64,000 nt of DNA. It comes from an uncultured SAR86 cluster bacterium. GTDB taxonomy: Bacteria > Pseudomonadota > Gammaproteobacteria > Magnimaribacterales > D2472. The DNA lies in contig CACOHS010000001.1 of NCBI GenBank assembly GCA_902627055.1, positions 212,422 through 276,421 of the forward strand. Direction: 5' to 3'. Positions 35,016-43,448 of this stretch are shown piece after piece (position 1 is the first letter of the stretch; each line of letters begins with the position of its first letter). The position numbers and the translations under genes were made by a program. The notes beneath the pieces are model-generated. The model saw nothing but the letters and a program-made list of their open reading frames with translations, searched no databases and was not told the DNA's origin.

Positions 35016-35920
35016 GCGCAAAACAATATTTTTTTAATGCCTTAATTTTTGATTACTTAGATTTTTTAAAGAATATAAAAGGTCTGAGTGAAAATACTGC
35101 AAAAGCATATCAAAGAGATTTAAGTAAATTTTCAAAATTTTTAGAGGCCCTTGCAATAGATTACTTGGAACATATTACAGAAGAAATTTGCTCAGCTTGG
35201 GTTGCAGATCTTTTTCAAAATAACGTTAGCGCAAGGAGCATTCAAAGGCACATATCCTCAGCAAAAGGTTTCTTTGGTTACATAAAAAAAATCGGTTTAG
35301 TTCAAACCTCTCCATTTGAATTAATTAACTCGCCTAAATCTCCAAGCCGTCTTCCAAATGTTTTGTCGCCTGAAGAGGTATCTCAGTTGCTAAATTTCAA
35401 GCCTAAAAATATTCAAGATAAAAGAGATCTAGCAATTATTGAGCTGATTTATTCCAGCGGCCTAAGGGTATCCGAAGCTGTAAATTCAAATTTATCTGAT
35501 TTCGAAGACAATAATAATTTTTTAAGAGTAATTGGCAAGGGCTCAAAGACTAGACTGGTTCCAGTTGGTCGATTTGCACAAAATGCAATTAAGATTTGGA
35601 TCAAGGAAAGAGAGAAGATTTTAACAATTGATGATGCCTTATTTGTAAATCTCAGAGGCGGAAGAATTTCTGCAAGAAGTATTCAAGAGAGATTAAAGAG
35701 CATTGCTTTGATGCAAGGATTGCCTCCTGTAAATCCACATATGCTCAGACATAGTTTTGCTACCCATTTACTTGAATCCAGCGGAGATCTTCGAAGTATT
35801 CAAGAATTACTCGGTCATAGCTCTTTGTCAACTACACAAATTTATACAAGGCTTGATTATCAACACCTAATAAAAGTGTATGAAAATTCACATCCTAGGG
35901 CTCATAAGAAAAATGTCTGA
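35012..35920 (+). CDS. xerC: tyrosine recombinase XerC
   Basis: This 302-residue recombinase resolves chromosome dimers at dif with XerD. The N-terminal SAM-like domain is about 5-100. The catalytic set is R152 (SSGLRVSEA), H243 and R246 (HMLRHSFATHLL), H269 (LGHSSLS) and Y278 (TTQIYTRLD). The position after dapF-DUF484 and before yigB supports XerC over XerD or an integron-type integrase. No dif-like site was recognised in the window. Confidence 0.95.
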   Translation: MSAKQYFFNALIFDYLDFLKNIKGLSENTAKAYQRDLSKFSKFLEALAIDYLEHITEEICSAWVADLFQNNVSARSIQRHISSAKGFFGYIKKIGLVQTSPFELINSPKSPSRLPNVLSPEEVSQLLNFKPKNIQDKRDLAIIELIYSSGLRVSEAVNSNLSDFEDNNNFLRVIGKGSKTRLVPVGRFAQNAIKIWIKEREKILTIDDALFVNLRGGRISARSIQERLKSIALMQGLPPVNPHMLRHSFATHLLESSGDLRSIQELLGHSSLSTTQIYTRLDYQHLIKVYENSHPRAHKKNV

Positions 35921-36620
35921 AATAAAACTTATTACCTTTGATCTAGACGACACTTTTTGGGATATTAAAAACACTATTATAAGTGCAGAAATAAATTCTA
36001 GAAAATGGATTGAGGATAGAATTAAAAAAAAAATAGAGTGGGGAACTTTTGACGATTTTTTAGAAATTAGAAATGAGCTGATTAAAGAAAATCCGTCCTT
36101 GGATTATGATCTTGGATTATTAAGGAAAAAGATGATTTCTTATCACACACAAAAATATTTTAAGAATCAAAAAGACCTAGACGAATTTATTGAAGAAGCC
36201 TATATATTTTTTTTAGAAGAGAGGCACAAAGTAGAGTTCTTCGATGGTGTAATTCCAGTTTTAGAAAAATTATCCTCAAATTATAAGCTTGGTGTTCTAA
36301 CGAATGGTAATGCCGATATAAAAAAATTAGGGATCGATCACATGTTTGATTTTTCAGTATCTTCGGCGGATGTAAAGAGTAATAAACCGGACCAGGGTCA
36401 CTTCGTAAAAGCTAAAGAGCTCTCAAAAATTAATTTTCATAATACTCTTCATGTTGGAGACCATCCAGTAAATGATATTAGTGGAGCTAGAAAGCTGGGA
36501 ATAAATGTTATGTGGTTTAATCTAAATAATTTAGTTTGGGATATTGATGAGAATCCTCCAATTCAATTTAAAAAGTGGAGTGAATTCGTAAACTTACTGG
36601 AGGAAAATTATGGCAACTAA
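35913..36620 (+). CDS. yigB: HAD-superfamily hydrolase, YigB-type
   Basis: This 235-residue phosphatase has HAD motif I TFDLDDTFWD (nucleophile Asp), motif II VLTNGNADI, motif III Lys in SNKPDQGHF and motif IV HVGDHPVNDISGA. E. coli YigB dephosphorylates FMN among other substrates; the in vivo substrate here is unknown. The start is the ATG overlapping the xerC stop by 8 bases; an upstream in-frame ATG would add residues foreign to the family. Confidence 0.9.
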   Translation: MSEIKLITFDLDDTFWDIKNTIISAEINSRKWIEDRIKKKIEWGTFDDFLEIRNELIKENPSLDYDLGLLRKKMISYHTQKYFKNQKDLDEFIEEAYIFFLEERHKVEFFDGVIPVLEKLSSNYKLGVLTNGNADIKKLGIDHMFDFSVSSADVKSNKPDQGHFVKAKELSKINFHNTLHVGDHPVNDISGARKLGINVMWFNLNNLVWDIDENPPIQFKKWSEFVNLLEENYGN

Positions 36621-36849
36621 AGATTCTTTTGATGCCTTTTTAAGCATTATCAGGGACAAAATAGGTGAGTTTTCCGAGCATGCTGATCAATCACACATAC
36701 AAGTTTTCCAGGATGAACTGAGAGCTAAATTTGATGATCTAGCTAAATCTCAAGGATATGTCTCCGGCGAAGAATACGAGGCTCTTAAGATTTTAGCAGC
36801 TAGGCTGGAGGAGAGAATAGCGAGGCTAGAAGAGTTAACAAAGATGTAA
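36610..36849 (+). CDS. ubiK: UbiK-like accessory factor (BMFP domain)
   Basis: This 79-residue protein matches the BMFP/YqiC family: an amphipathic N-terminal half, then SQGYVSGEEYEALKILAARLEERIARLEEL, where the VSxEEF-type turn and trimeric coiled coil are characteristic. In E. coli UbiK binds UbiJ and aids ubiquinone synthesis. It is preceded by a GGAGG ribosome site and overlaps yigB by 11 bases. The N-terminus differs from E. coli UbiK, so a general membrane-fusogenic role is the alternative. Confidence 0.8.
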   Translation: MATKDSFDAFLSIIRDKIGEFSEHADQSHIQVFQDELRAKFDDLAKSQGYVSGEEYEALKILAARLEERIARLEELTKM

Positions 36850-36866
36850 AAAATTATTTTTATTTT

Positions 36867-37460
36867 TTAAAGCTGAGCCAAATACTCATCTAATCTATCA
36901 GAATTAAGCATAAATGAAGCCTTTTTGTCTGCTGCAGAAGCCTTTATATCATCCAAATTGATTGCCTCGCCAACCTGAATTACCCCAACCATAGCCATCA
37001 TTACATGGGGATCACATTGATAGACGTATACACCCTCTGTATCCATGACAACGCTAATATCTTGGCTAAGTGCACCAGCCCATGAATTAGCTCCATCAGG
37101 AACCATGCCATCTATTGAAGCTGAATTATGCGCAGCATCTGTAGCTTTAAAATGAATGGTATCTCCCAAAGAAACTTTCAAAACTGCTGGTTCAAATATC
37201 ATCTGTCCGCCTGCGCCACTGTTAAGCATTTTTACAGTATGTTCAGATCCTTCTGACAACTGAACCTTTGCAGCTGAATTTGCTGCTGCACTTGGTGAAG
37301 AAGATGCAGAGGTCGCAGCTCCACATGGTTCACCCTCAAGGCAAATTGCAACGTTAGAAGCAAGCCTTTGTGTGACTAACTCATCATATTTTTTTCCATT
37401 AAAAAGTATTATGAAAGTAAGTAAAATTGTAAAAAAAGGTAAAAAATTTTTTATTTTCAT
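36867..37460 (-). CDS. membrane-anchored cupredoxin (pseudoazurin-like)
   Basis: This 197-residue protein has an uncleaved-type N-terminal hydrophobic segment (FLPFFTILLTFIILF), an Ala/Ser-rich linker (about 45-65) and a blue-copper domain (about 70-165). The type 1 copper ligands are H111 (AAHNSAS), C149, H152 and M157 (CDPHVMMAM), in pseudoazurin spacing (C-x2-H-x4-M). A 33-residue charged tail follows. It probably carries electrons in the periplasm near the membrane, perhaps to the aa3 oxidase encoded 11 kb away; that partner is inference. Confidence 0.85.
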   Translation of the reverse strand: MKIKNFLPFFTILLTFIILFNGKKYDELVTQRLASNVAICLEGEPCGAATSASSSPSAAANSAAKVQLSEGSEHTVKMLNSGAGGQMIFEPAVLKVSLGDTIHFKATDAAHNSASIDGMVPDGANSWAGALSQDISVVMDTEGVYVYQCDPHVMMAMVGVIQVGEAINLDDIKASAADKKASFMLNSDRLDEYLAQL

Positions 37461-37523
37461 TGTAAAGTTAATTGAATAATTTGTAGTACTAATATTTAGT
37501 TAATAATAAAATATTTATATATT

Positions 37524-37546
37524 GTATTATAATTAAAAATTATAAT
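37524..37546. promoter_or_regulatory. AT-rich palindrome upstream of cupredoxin gene
   Basis: A perfect 9-3-9 inverted repeat (ATTATAATT-AAA-AATTATAAT, 37526-37546) is centred about 76 bases before the cupredoxin start. Its first 20 bases (GTATTATAATTAAAAATTAT, beginning at 37524) recur exactly upstream of coxB. It could be an operator, or a promoter UP element. Confidence 0.4.
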
Positions 37547-37557
37547 TAATAAAGCTT

Positions 37558-38187
37558 TTAAGAGATTGGTTTTTGAAGCTCAATGACATGATCAACAACT
37601 TTTAACATTCTCATGCTTCCACCTTTTGCTTCCACCCTGTATTTGCCATCTACAAAAAACATCGGGGTAGCTGTTACTTTGAAACGCTTTGAGATTTCAA
37701 TTGCGCGTTTAACCTTTTGTTTAACTGAAAACGAATTCATGTATTTAATGATTTCACTCTTCTCCATACCAAGTTTTTCTAAGAAATCTATAATAGCGTT
37801 TTCACTTGATAAAAAATTACCTTCCTTATGTATAGCTTGAAAAACTGCTGTATGTCCTGCTTCTCCAATCCCTAGGGCCTCGATAGTATAAAAAAGTTTT
37901 GCATGAAGCTGATGAACTGGGCCCCAAGTAACTGGCATCTTTTGAAAATTTACGGTTGAATCTTTTTGCTTTGCCCATCTTGATACAACTGGAGCTAGAT
38001 TAAAACAATGTCCACATCCATACCAAAAGACCTCAATTACATCAACCACTCCGTCTTCTTTCACTGGCAATGGCCTTGATAAAGAACCGAAATCTTTCCC
38101 CAATTTGTAATTTGCTTGTATGTTTGAGCTAAATGCAAGAAATGCATATCCAAAAATACATATAAGTAAGATTTTTTTATTTTTCAT
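37558..38187 (-). CDS. dsbA: thiol:disulfide interchange protein DsbA
   Basis: This 209-residue periplasmic oxidase has a signal peptide (KKILLICIFGYAFLAFSSNIQA, quoted in part: LLICIFGYAFLAFSS) and a thioredoxin fold with an inserted helical domain. The active site is C58-G-H-C61 (VFWYGCGHCFNLAP), not the usual CPHC, and the cis-Pro loop is TATPMFFVDG. It introduces disulfides into exported proteins; DsbB is encoded 4.6 kb away. It overlaps the cytochrome c4 gene by 4 bases, probably one operon. Confidence 0.94.
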   Translation of the reverse strand: MKNKKILLICIFGYAFLAFSSNIQANYKLGKDFGSLSRPLPVKEDGVVDVIEVFWYGCGHCFNLAPVVSRWAKQKDSTVNFQKMPVTWGPVHQLHAKLFYTIEALGIGEAGHTAVFQAIHKEGNFLSSENAIIDFLEKLGMEKSEIIKYMNSFSVKQKVKRAIEISKRFKVTATPMFFVDGKYRVEAKGGSMRMLKVVDHVIELQKPIS

Positions 38188-38837
38188 TTTTCATATAGTC
38201 CGTGCATGTAGTTTGCGAGAGCTTCAATATCATAATCATTCAAATTTTGAGATGCAGTTTGCATCACCAGTGAATAATCACCAGCATTTCTTTGAAGAGA
38301 GCGATATTCCTTAAGGGTAGAAATTAAGTAGTTTTTTTGTTGCCCAGAAACTTTTGGGAAACCAGCCTGAGCATTGCCCGCTCCATTGACTGAATGACAT
38401 GCTGTGCATGCTGGAATTCCTCGATTAAGATCACCTGCTCTATATAAACTTTCACCTAAAGCCAAAAGTTCTTCATCATTTTTTGCTTGTCCAACTGCAG
38501 GTTGTTGAGCGCTGTAAAATGCAGCAATATCTAACAACTGAGAATCAGAAAGTGATTTTAAATATGGAATGACAGCCATCATTAAAACGTTTTCTCTTTC
38601 ACCTTGTTGAAAATATTTGAGTTGTTCAGACAAATACCTTTGATTTTGACCAGCAAGATTTGGCCAATCAGAGCTTATGCTTTTTCCATCAGCACCGTGG
38701 CATGATGCACATGTTGAAACTAGCTTTGATCCAGCATTTGCATCCCCAGTGGAAAGCAAATCTGGCATCTTTATATCAGCAGCAAACATTACTGTTGAAG
38801 CAATGCTCAAACTAATAATCAAACAAGTTTTTAACAT
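38184..38837 (-). CDS. cytochrome c4 (di-heme)
   Basis: This 217-residue periplasmic electron carrier has a signal peptide (LIISLSIASTVMFA) and two class I cytochrome domains with heme motifs CASCH (about 43-47) and CTACH (about 144-148). Each domain has its axial Met region (MMAVIPYL; SLVMQTAS). The frame runs on upstream into engB on the opposite strand; the ATG before MLKTCLIISL is chosen since the signal peptide begins there. Cytochrome c4 commonly feeds cytochrome oxidases. It is divergent from engB across 64 bases. Confidence 0.94.
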   Translation of the reverse strand: MLKTCLIISLSIASTVMFAADIKMPDLLSTGDANAGSKLVSTCASCHGADGKSISSDWPNLAGQNQRYLSEQLKYFQQGERENVLMMAVIPYLKSLSDSQLLDIAAFYSAQQPAVGQAKNDEELLALGESLYRAGDLNRGIPACTACHSVNGAGNAQAGFPKVSGQQKNYLISTLKEYRSLQRNAGDYSLVMQTASQNLNDYDIEALANYMHGLYEK

Positions 38838-38901
38838 AAGTTTTACGTTGTGGTTAAGAACGCATATTATATGTCGTGCGTGCTCTGAGATAAATGATCT
38901 T

Positions 38902-39486
38902 ATGAAAAATCCTTTCAAAAATACTGCCTTTTTATTCGGCATTACCAAAGCAAAAAATCTGCCGAAAGATAGTGGATTGGAAGTTTTATTATCCGGTAGA
39001 TCAAATGCAGGAAAATCAAGCGCTTTAAATTGTTTAGCTGATAATAAAAAGCTGGCTAGAATTAGCAAGACGCCTGGCAGAACTACAGAAATTAATTTTT
39101 TTGAGGTTGAGGAAGGATATAAGCTTTTAGATCTGCCTGGATATGGTTTCGCAAAATCAGGACAATCAAGGATAAAAGATTGGGGGTCATTATTAGGTGA
39201 ATATTTTGCAAATAGAGAGGCCCTCAAAGGTGTTTTAATATTTATGGACATAAGGCATCCACTTAAACCAATTGATCTGGAGATGATCAAATTGTGTGAA
39301 AGTTTTGATATAAATTATGTAGCTGTATTAACTAAATCTGACAAGGTTTCAAAAAATATTGAAGTGAAAACAATTCAACAAGTTTCTAACAAAACAAATG
39401 CCATTGAAATTTTAGCAATCTCATCTCTAAAGAAAAAAGGATTTGATAAGCTTAGGAAAGTTCTGATAGGATTTAAAGATGAATGA
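38902..39486 (+). CDS. engB: ribosome biogenesis GTP-binding protein EngB (YihA)
   Basis: This 194-residue GTPase acts in large-subunit assembly. G1 is SGRSNAGKSSALNCLA, G2/G3 are KTPGRTTEINFF and LLDLPGYGFAK, G4 is LTKSDK and G5 is ISSLKKKG. An in-frame start much further upstream lies within cytochrome c4 on the other strand and is rejected. The divergent engB/cytochrome c4 pair is conserved in gammaproteobacteria near polA, as here. It overlaps the Coq4-like gene by 8 bases. Confidence 0.95.
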   Translation: MKNPFKNTAFLFGITKAKNLPKDSGLEVLLSGRSNAGKSSALNCLADNKKLARISKTPGRTTEINFFEVEEGYKLLDLPGYGFAKSGQSRIKDWGSLLGEYFANREALKGVLIFMDIRHPLKPIDLEMIKLCESFDINYVAVLTKSDKVSKNIEVKTIQQVSNKTNAIEILAISSLKKKGFDKLRKVLIGFKDE

Positions 39487-40000
39487 TTTGTCTTTTCAAT
39501 CTCAAGACTGCAAGCTAACGCTTAATGAGGGCCTCGAAGAATACAGATCTTACTTGCAAGCAAATGGAAAAAAGCAGCTAATTGATTCGCCTGACTCAAC
39601 TGTTATTAGAGATCATGATGCAACTCATGTTATTTTTGGTCTTGATACCTCTTTAGAACAAGAGTCTATGTTAGATTCATGGGTATTTTCAGGCACTAGC
39701 TGGAAGCTTAAAGAATTATTAGCTTATAACAAACTACCAGAGATCAAAGAATTGTATAAAACATTTTGGCATGATCCAGGATATTTAAAGCTAGTTTTGC
39801 TTACGATTAAACTTATCCCAATTAAATTAAAGATAAGAAAACGAGCCAAGCAAATGAAGAAAAAATGGCCATTTGCTTCTCCAGACTATTTAATGGATCA
39901 ACGAATTTGTGACTTGAGAGAAGAGTTTGGAATAAAAATACTCAGTGCAGATGAGATAAAAGTTAAACCTTTAATTTGGTCAGGCACATTAAAAAATTAA
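39479..40000 (+). CDS. Coq4-like ubiquinone biosynthesis protein
   Basis: This 173-residue protein contains H46-D47-A-T-H50-x11-E62 (RDHDATHVIFGLDTSLEQE), the metal-binding HDxxHx(n)E signature of the Coq4 family, in the right place. Coq4 acts in ubiquinone synthesis, where eukaryotic COQ4 has been linked to oxidative removal of the ring carboxyl. The middle is helical and basic (KLIPIKLKIRKRAKQMKKKW). It overlaps engB and converges on polA with a shared TTAA stop. Overall similarity outside the motif could not be judged, so it may be a distant relative. Confidence 0.6.
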   Translation: MNDLSFQSQDCKLTLNEGLEEYRSYLQANGKKQLIDSPDSTVIRDHDATHVIFGLDTSLEQESMLDSWVFSGTSWKLKELLAYNKLPEIKELYKTFWHDPGYLKLVLLTIKLIPIKLKIRKRAKQMKKKWPFASPDYLMDQRICDLREEFGIKILSADEIKVKPLIWSGTLKN

Positions 40001-42696
40001 TGGGCTTCGTTCCAGTTAGTCCCTATATTTGCATCAACTATTAAAGGTATTTTCAGTTCCACCGAACTTTCCATTAAATTAACAATCTCACTGATTGCTT
40101 CGTCTGCAAATTCTTTTTTTACTTCAAAAATTAGCTCATCGTGAACCTGCATGATCATTCTAATATCTGGGTTTTCACATCCTATCCATTTGTCAACATC
40201 AATCATTGCTTTTTTAATAATGTCTGCTGCGGAACCTTGTAATGGCGCATTAATGGCAGCTCTTTCTGCAGCTTGTCGTCTTAAACCATTGGAATCATTG
40301 ATAGCCGCAACATGCAGTTTTCTTCCAAGAATAGTTTCAACAAAGAGATTTTTCTTGGCTAGCTCTTTAGTCGAGTCCATATAATCTTTAACCCCCGTAT
40401 ATCTTTGAAAGTAAGTATCTAAATAAGCTTGGGCTTCATTTCTTGCAATCCCTAATTGCCTTGTCAGTCCAAAAGCAGACATCCCATAAATCAATCCAAA
40501 ATTTATTGCTTTTGCATTTCTTCGATGATCTGAGGTTACATCCTCAAGTGAAACATTAAAAATTTCTGAGGCCGTAGCTGAATGAACATCAATGTTATTG
40601 TTAAATGCATGAGTTAAATTTTTATCTCCGGATAAATGAGCCATTATTCTTAACTCTATTTGAGAATAGTCTGCTGAGATTAATACATTACCCTTTTCCG
40701 CTATAAAAGCTTCTCTGATCTTTCTGCCCTCAGCAGTTTTAATAGGAATATTCTGAAGATTTGGTTCTGTTGAAGATAATCTTCCAGTTGAGGTAACTGC
40801 CTGTTGATAAGAGGTATGAATTCTTTTAGTTATTGGGTGTTGAATATTAATCAGGCTGTCTGTGTAGGTAGACTTTAGTTTTGCCAAGCCACGATATTCA
40901 ATAATAGTTTTTGGAAGCTCGTATTCTTCAGCCAGTCTTTGAAGTGTGTCCTCATTAGTAGAGGGTTGGCCTTTAGGAGTTTTCTTGAGAACTGGCAAAT
41001 CAAGCTTATTATAAAGAATCTCAACCAGTTGTTTAGGTGAATCCATATTGAATTCTTCACCAGCAACCTTAAAAGCGGTTTTTGATAACTCTTGGATTTT
41101 AATTGATAGCTCGTCTGAGTATTCTGATAACATTTTTGCATCAATTTTTGCTCCATTTCTTTCAACTCTTATAAGAGAATGAAGCATTGGATATTCAATA
41201 GACTCAAGAAGTTTTATCAACTTTGGTTGATCTTTAAGCATAATGTTTAAGTGATTAAAAAGCCTAAGGGTTATGTCAGCATCTTCAGCTGCATAAAATG
41301 TAGCAGCTTGGATTTCAACTTGCGCAAAGTTAATTTGTTTTGAGGCTGAACCAACAACCTCTTCGTACTTCATTGGCTCATAATTTAAATAATGCTTAGC
41401 CATTCTATCAAGACCATGCCTCGTGCCGGTGCTGTTTAATACATATGACATTAGCATTGTATCTCCGAGAAAATCAGTAACATTTATTCCATGCCTGTTG
41501 AGCATTGGCAAATCAAATTTAAGATTTTGACCAATTAATTTTTTTTGATTTTTTGTGATGACACTTCCCAAAATTTTTTGAATTAAATTAAGTGACAATT
41601 GGCCGGGCATCCCATCATATGAGTGATTTATAGGTATGTAACACCCTGATCCTTCTTCACATGCAATAGATATACCTATGAGATCTGCGGTCATTGTATC
41701 TAAGGAAGAAGTTTCGGTATCAATAGCAAAAACATTGCATTTTTCAATTTTCTTAGCCCACGCTTTTAACTCCTTTTCTTTTAATACTGATTGATAATCT
41801 TTTTTAATATTACTAACTTTGGGCTTTTCATCACTTGAATCTGAGGAGGGCTTTATCCAAGTTTTAAACTCAAGATATGTAAATAATCTATTCAACTCTT
41901 CTTGATTCTCTTTAGCTTCTAGCAAACTTTCTAAAGACACTCCGATATCAACGTCCTTCCTCAAAGTCACAAGCTCAATATTTCTGTCTAAATCCGGAAT
42001 AGAGTCTCGGAAATTTTGCCCTACTACACCGGTTAATGAATCTGCATTTTTTATAATGCCTTCAAGATTTTTAAATTCGCCAAGCCACTTAACTGCTGTC
42101 TTAGGGCCCACTTTTGGAACACCTGGAATATTGTCAGAAGAATCTCCTACAATAGCTAAATAATCAACTATTTGATTTGGATGGACTCCAAACTTTTCTT
42201 GGACTCCAGTTACATCGTAAATTTGATTGTTCATTGTATTCATCATTTTGATTAAAGGATCATCAACCAGCTGCATGAGATCTTTATCCAAAGAAGAAAT
42301 AATTATTGGCATGCCTTGCTTAGAGCCAAGATTTGCTAAAGAGGCTATAACATCATCTGCCTCTACTTTTGGGATCTCAATAACAGGCATGCCCATGGCA
42401 TTACAAATTTCTTTCAATGGAGAAAGCTGCTCTCTTAAATCTTCAGGCATCGGTGGACGGTTAGCTTTATAGTCTTTGTAAATATCATGTCGAAAATTTT
42501 TTCCTTTAGCGTCGAAAATTGAAAGGTAATGTGCGTTAGGATTTTCTTTTTGCAAGTTACGCAACATATTTACAACTCCCTTAACGGCTCCTGTTGGCAG
42601 TCCACTTGAGGTTGACAGTGGAGGCATCGCATGAAAGGCTCGATATAGATATGAGGAACCATCGATCAAAAAAATTTTTTTTGCTTGCGTATTCAT
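39997..42696 (-). CDS. polA: DNA polymerase I
   Basis: This 899-residue repair polymerase has all three domains. The 5'-3' exonuclease is about 1-290 (IFLIDGSSYLYRAFHA; DDVIASLA; GDSSDNIPGVPKVGPKTA). The 3'-5' proofreading domain is about 310-500 with its acidic residues (FAIDTETSSLD, YAAEDADITLRLF). The polymerase domain has motif A ADYSQIELRIMAHLSGD, motif B RRNAKAINFGLIYGMSAFG and motif C QVHDELIFEV. The length is near E. coli's 928. It is divergent from dsbB. Confidence 0.98.
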   Translation of the reverse strand: MNTQAKKIFLIDGSSYLYRAFHAMPPLSTSSGLPTGAVKGVVNMLRNLQKENPNAHYLSIFDAKGKNFRHDIYKDYKANRPPMPEDLREQLSPLKEICNAMGMPVIEIPKVEADDVIASLANLGSKQGMPIIISSLDKDLMQLVDDPLIKMMNTMNNQIYDVTGVQEKFGVHPNQIVDYLAIVGDSSDNIPGVPKVGPKTAVKWLGEFKNLEGIIKNADSLTGVVGQNFRDSIPDLDRNIELVTLRKDVDIGVSLESLLEAKENQEELNRLFTYLEFKTWIKPSSDSSDEKPKVSNIKKDYQSVLKEKELKAWAKKIEKCNVFAIDTETSSLDTMTADLIGISIACEEGSGCYIPINHSYDGMPGQLSLNLIQKILGSVITKNQKKLIGQNLKFDLPMLNRHGINVTDFLGDTMLMSYVLNSTGTRHGLDRMAKHYLNYEPMKYEEVVGSASKQINFAQVEIQAATFYAAEDADITLRLFNHLNIMLKDQPKLIKLLESIEYPMLHSLIRVERNGAKIDAKMLSEYSDELSIKIQELSKTAFKVAGEEFNMDSPKQLVEILYNKLDLPVLKKTPKGQPSTNEDTLQRLAEEYELPKTIIEYRGLAKLKSTYTDSLINIQHPITKRIHTSYQQAVTSTGRLSSTEPNLQNIPIKTAEGRKIREAFIAEKGNVLISADYSQIELRIMAHLSGDKNLTHAFNNNIDVHSATASEIFNVSLEDVTSDHRRNAKAINFGLIYGMSAFGLTRQLGIARNEAQAYLDTYFQRYTGVKDYMDSTKELAKKNLFVETILGRKLHVAAINDSNGLRRQAAERAAINAPLQGSAADIIKKAMIDVDKWIGCENPDIRMIMQVHDELIFEVKKEFADEAISEIVNLMESSVELKIPLIVDANIGTNWNEAH

Positions 42697-42776
42697 AAAA
42701 ATTTATTATGTCATTAGGTTTTTATATAAGCCATGCATAATATAAGATCATCATAAATTTAAAGATACTTTTAAAA

Positions 42777-43271
42777 ATGAATGTTGTAAAAAAAATATTA
42801 TGTCTGCCTCCGCTGATTAACTTTGGTCTTGGAGTAGGATTAATAGTAGGCGCTTATATTTTTGAAATTTTTGGGTATTACGATCCATGTCCACTTTGTA
42901 TACTTCAAAGATGGTCTTTTGCATTGATTGCTGTATGTGGAGCAATGATGGCAATTCCTCGCTTACATGTATTTTTAAAAAAAGGCTTGCTAGTTTTTGC
43001 GAGCTTGTTTGCCTTTTGTGGCAGCATAATTGCTGGCAGACAAATTTATCTACAAAATCTTCCGCCTGATCAAATTCCAACTTGTGCTCCTCCAATGGAT
43101 TTTTTAATGGATACTCTTCCATTCTTTGAGGTAATACAAACTATTCTTCTTGGTGATGGGAATTGCGCTGAGTATGAGTGGAGGCTTATTCTAAATTTTG
43201 CTGAATGGGCTTTGGTATTCTTTATTTTGTTACTGATTTACAACATCTTCTTTTTATTAAAAAAGTCTTGA
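42777..43271 (+). CDS. dsbB: disulfide bond formation protein DsbB
   Basis: This 164-residue inner-membrane protein reoxidises DsbA and passes electrons to quinone. Four membrane helices are predicted. The first periplasmic cysteine pair is C38-P-L-C41 (YDPCPLCILQRW) and the second is C103 and C130 (PTCAPPMDF; DGNCAEYEW). The conserved Arg follows the CxxC (QRW). It stands alone between polA and pckA. No Shine-Dalgarno is evident. Confidence 0.94.
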   Translation: MNVVKKILCLPPLINFGLGVGLIVGAYIFEIFGYYDPCPLCILQRWSFALIAVCGAMMAIPRLHVFLKKGLLVFASLFAFCGSIIAGRQIYLQNLPPDQIPTCAPPMDFLMDTLPFFEVIQTILLGDGNCAEYEWRLILNFAEWALVFFILLLIYNIFFLLKKS

Positions 43272-43448
43272 AAATTATTATTCTGTAGTATTGCTACAAT
43301 ACAAAATGTCAAAAAATACCTTAAAATAAGTAATTCTTGTTTGATTGACAATTTTTATCAAATATTTTCAAATTCACTACAATATCGAACATGGGTATAC
43401 TGTTTTTTCATATGAAGAATGTTGTAGAATCGATCAAATAAAGAATTT

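Noticed and set aside
38838..39290. Long N-terminal extension of cytochrome c4
   Set aside because: It would lie antisense to engB; the signal peptide starts at the ATG ending at 38837.
43272..43448. TTGACA at 43345-43350 as a pckA -35 box
   Set aside because: No acceptable -10 lies 16-18 bases downstream; the nearest TACAAT is 27 bases away.
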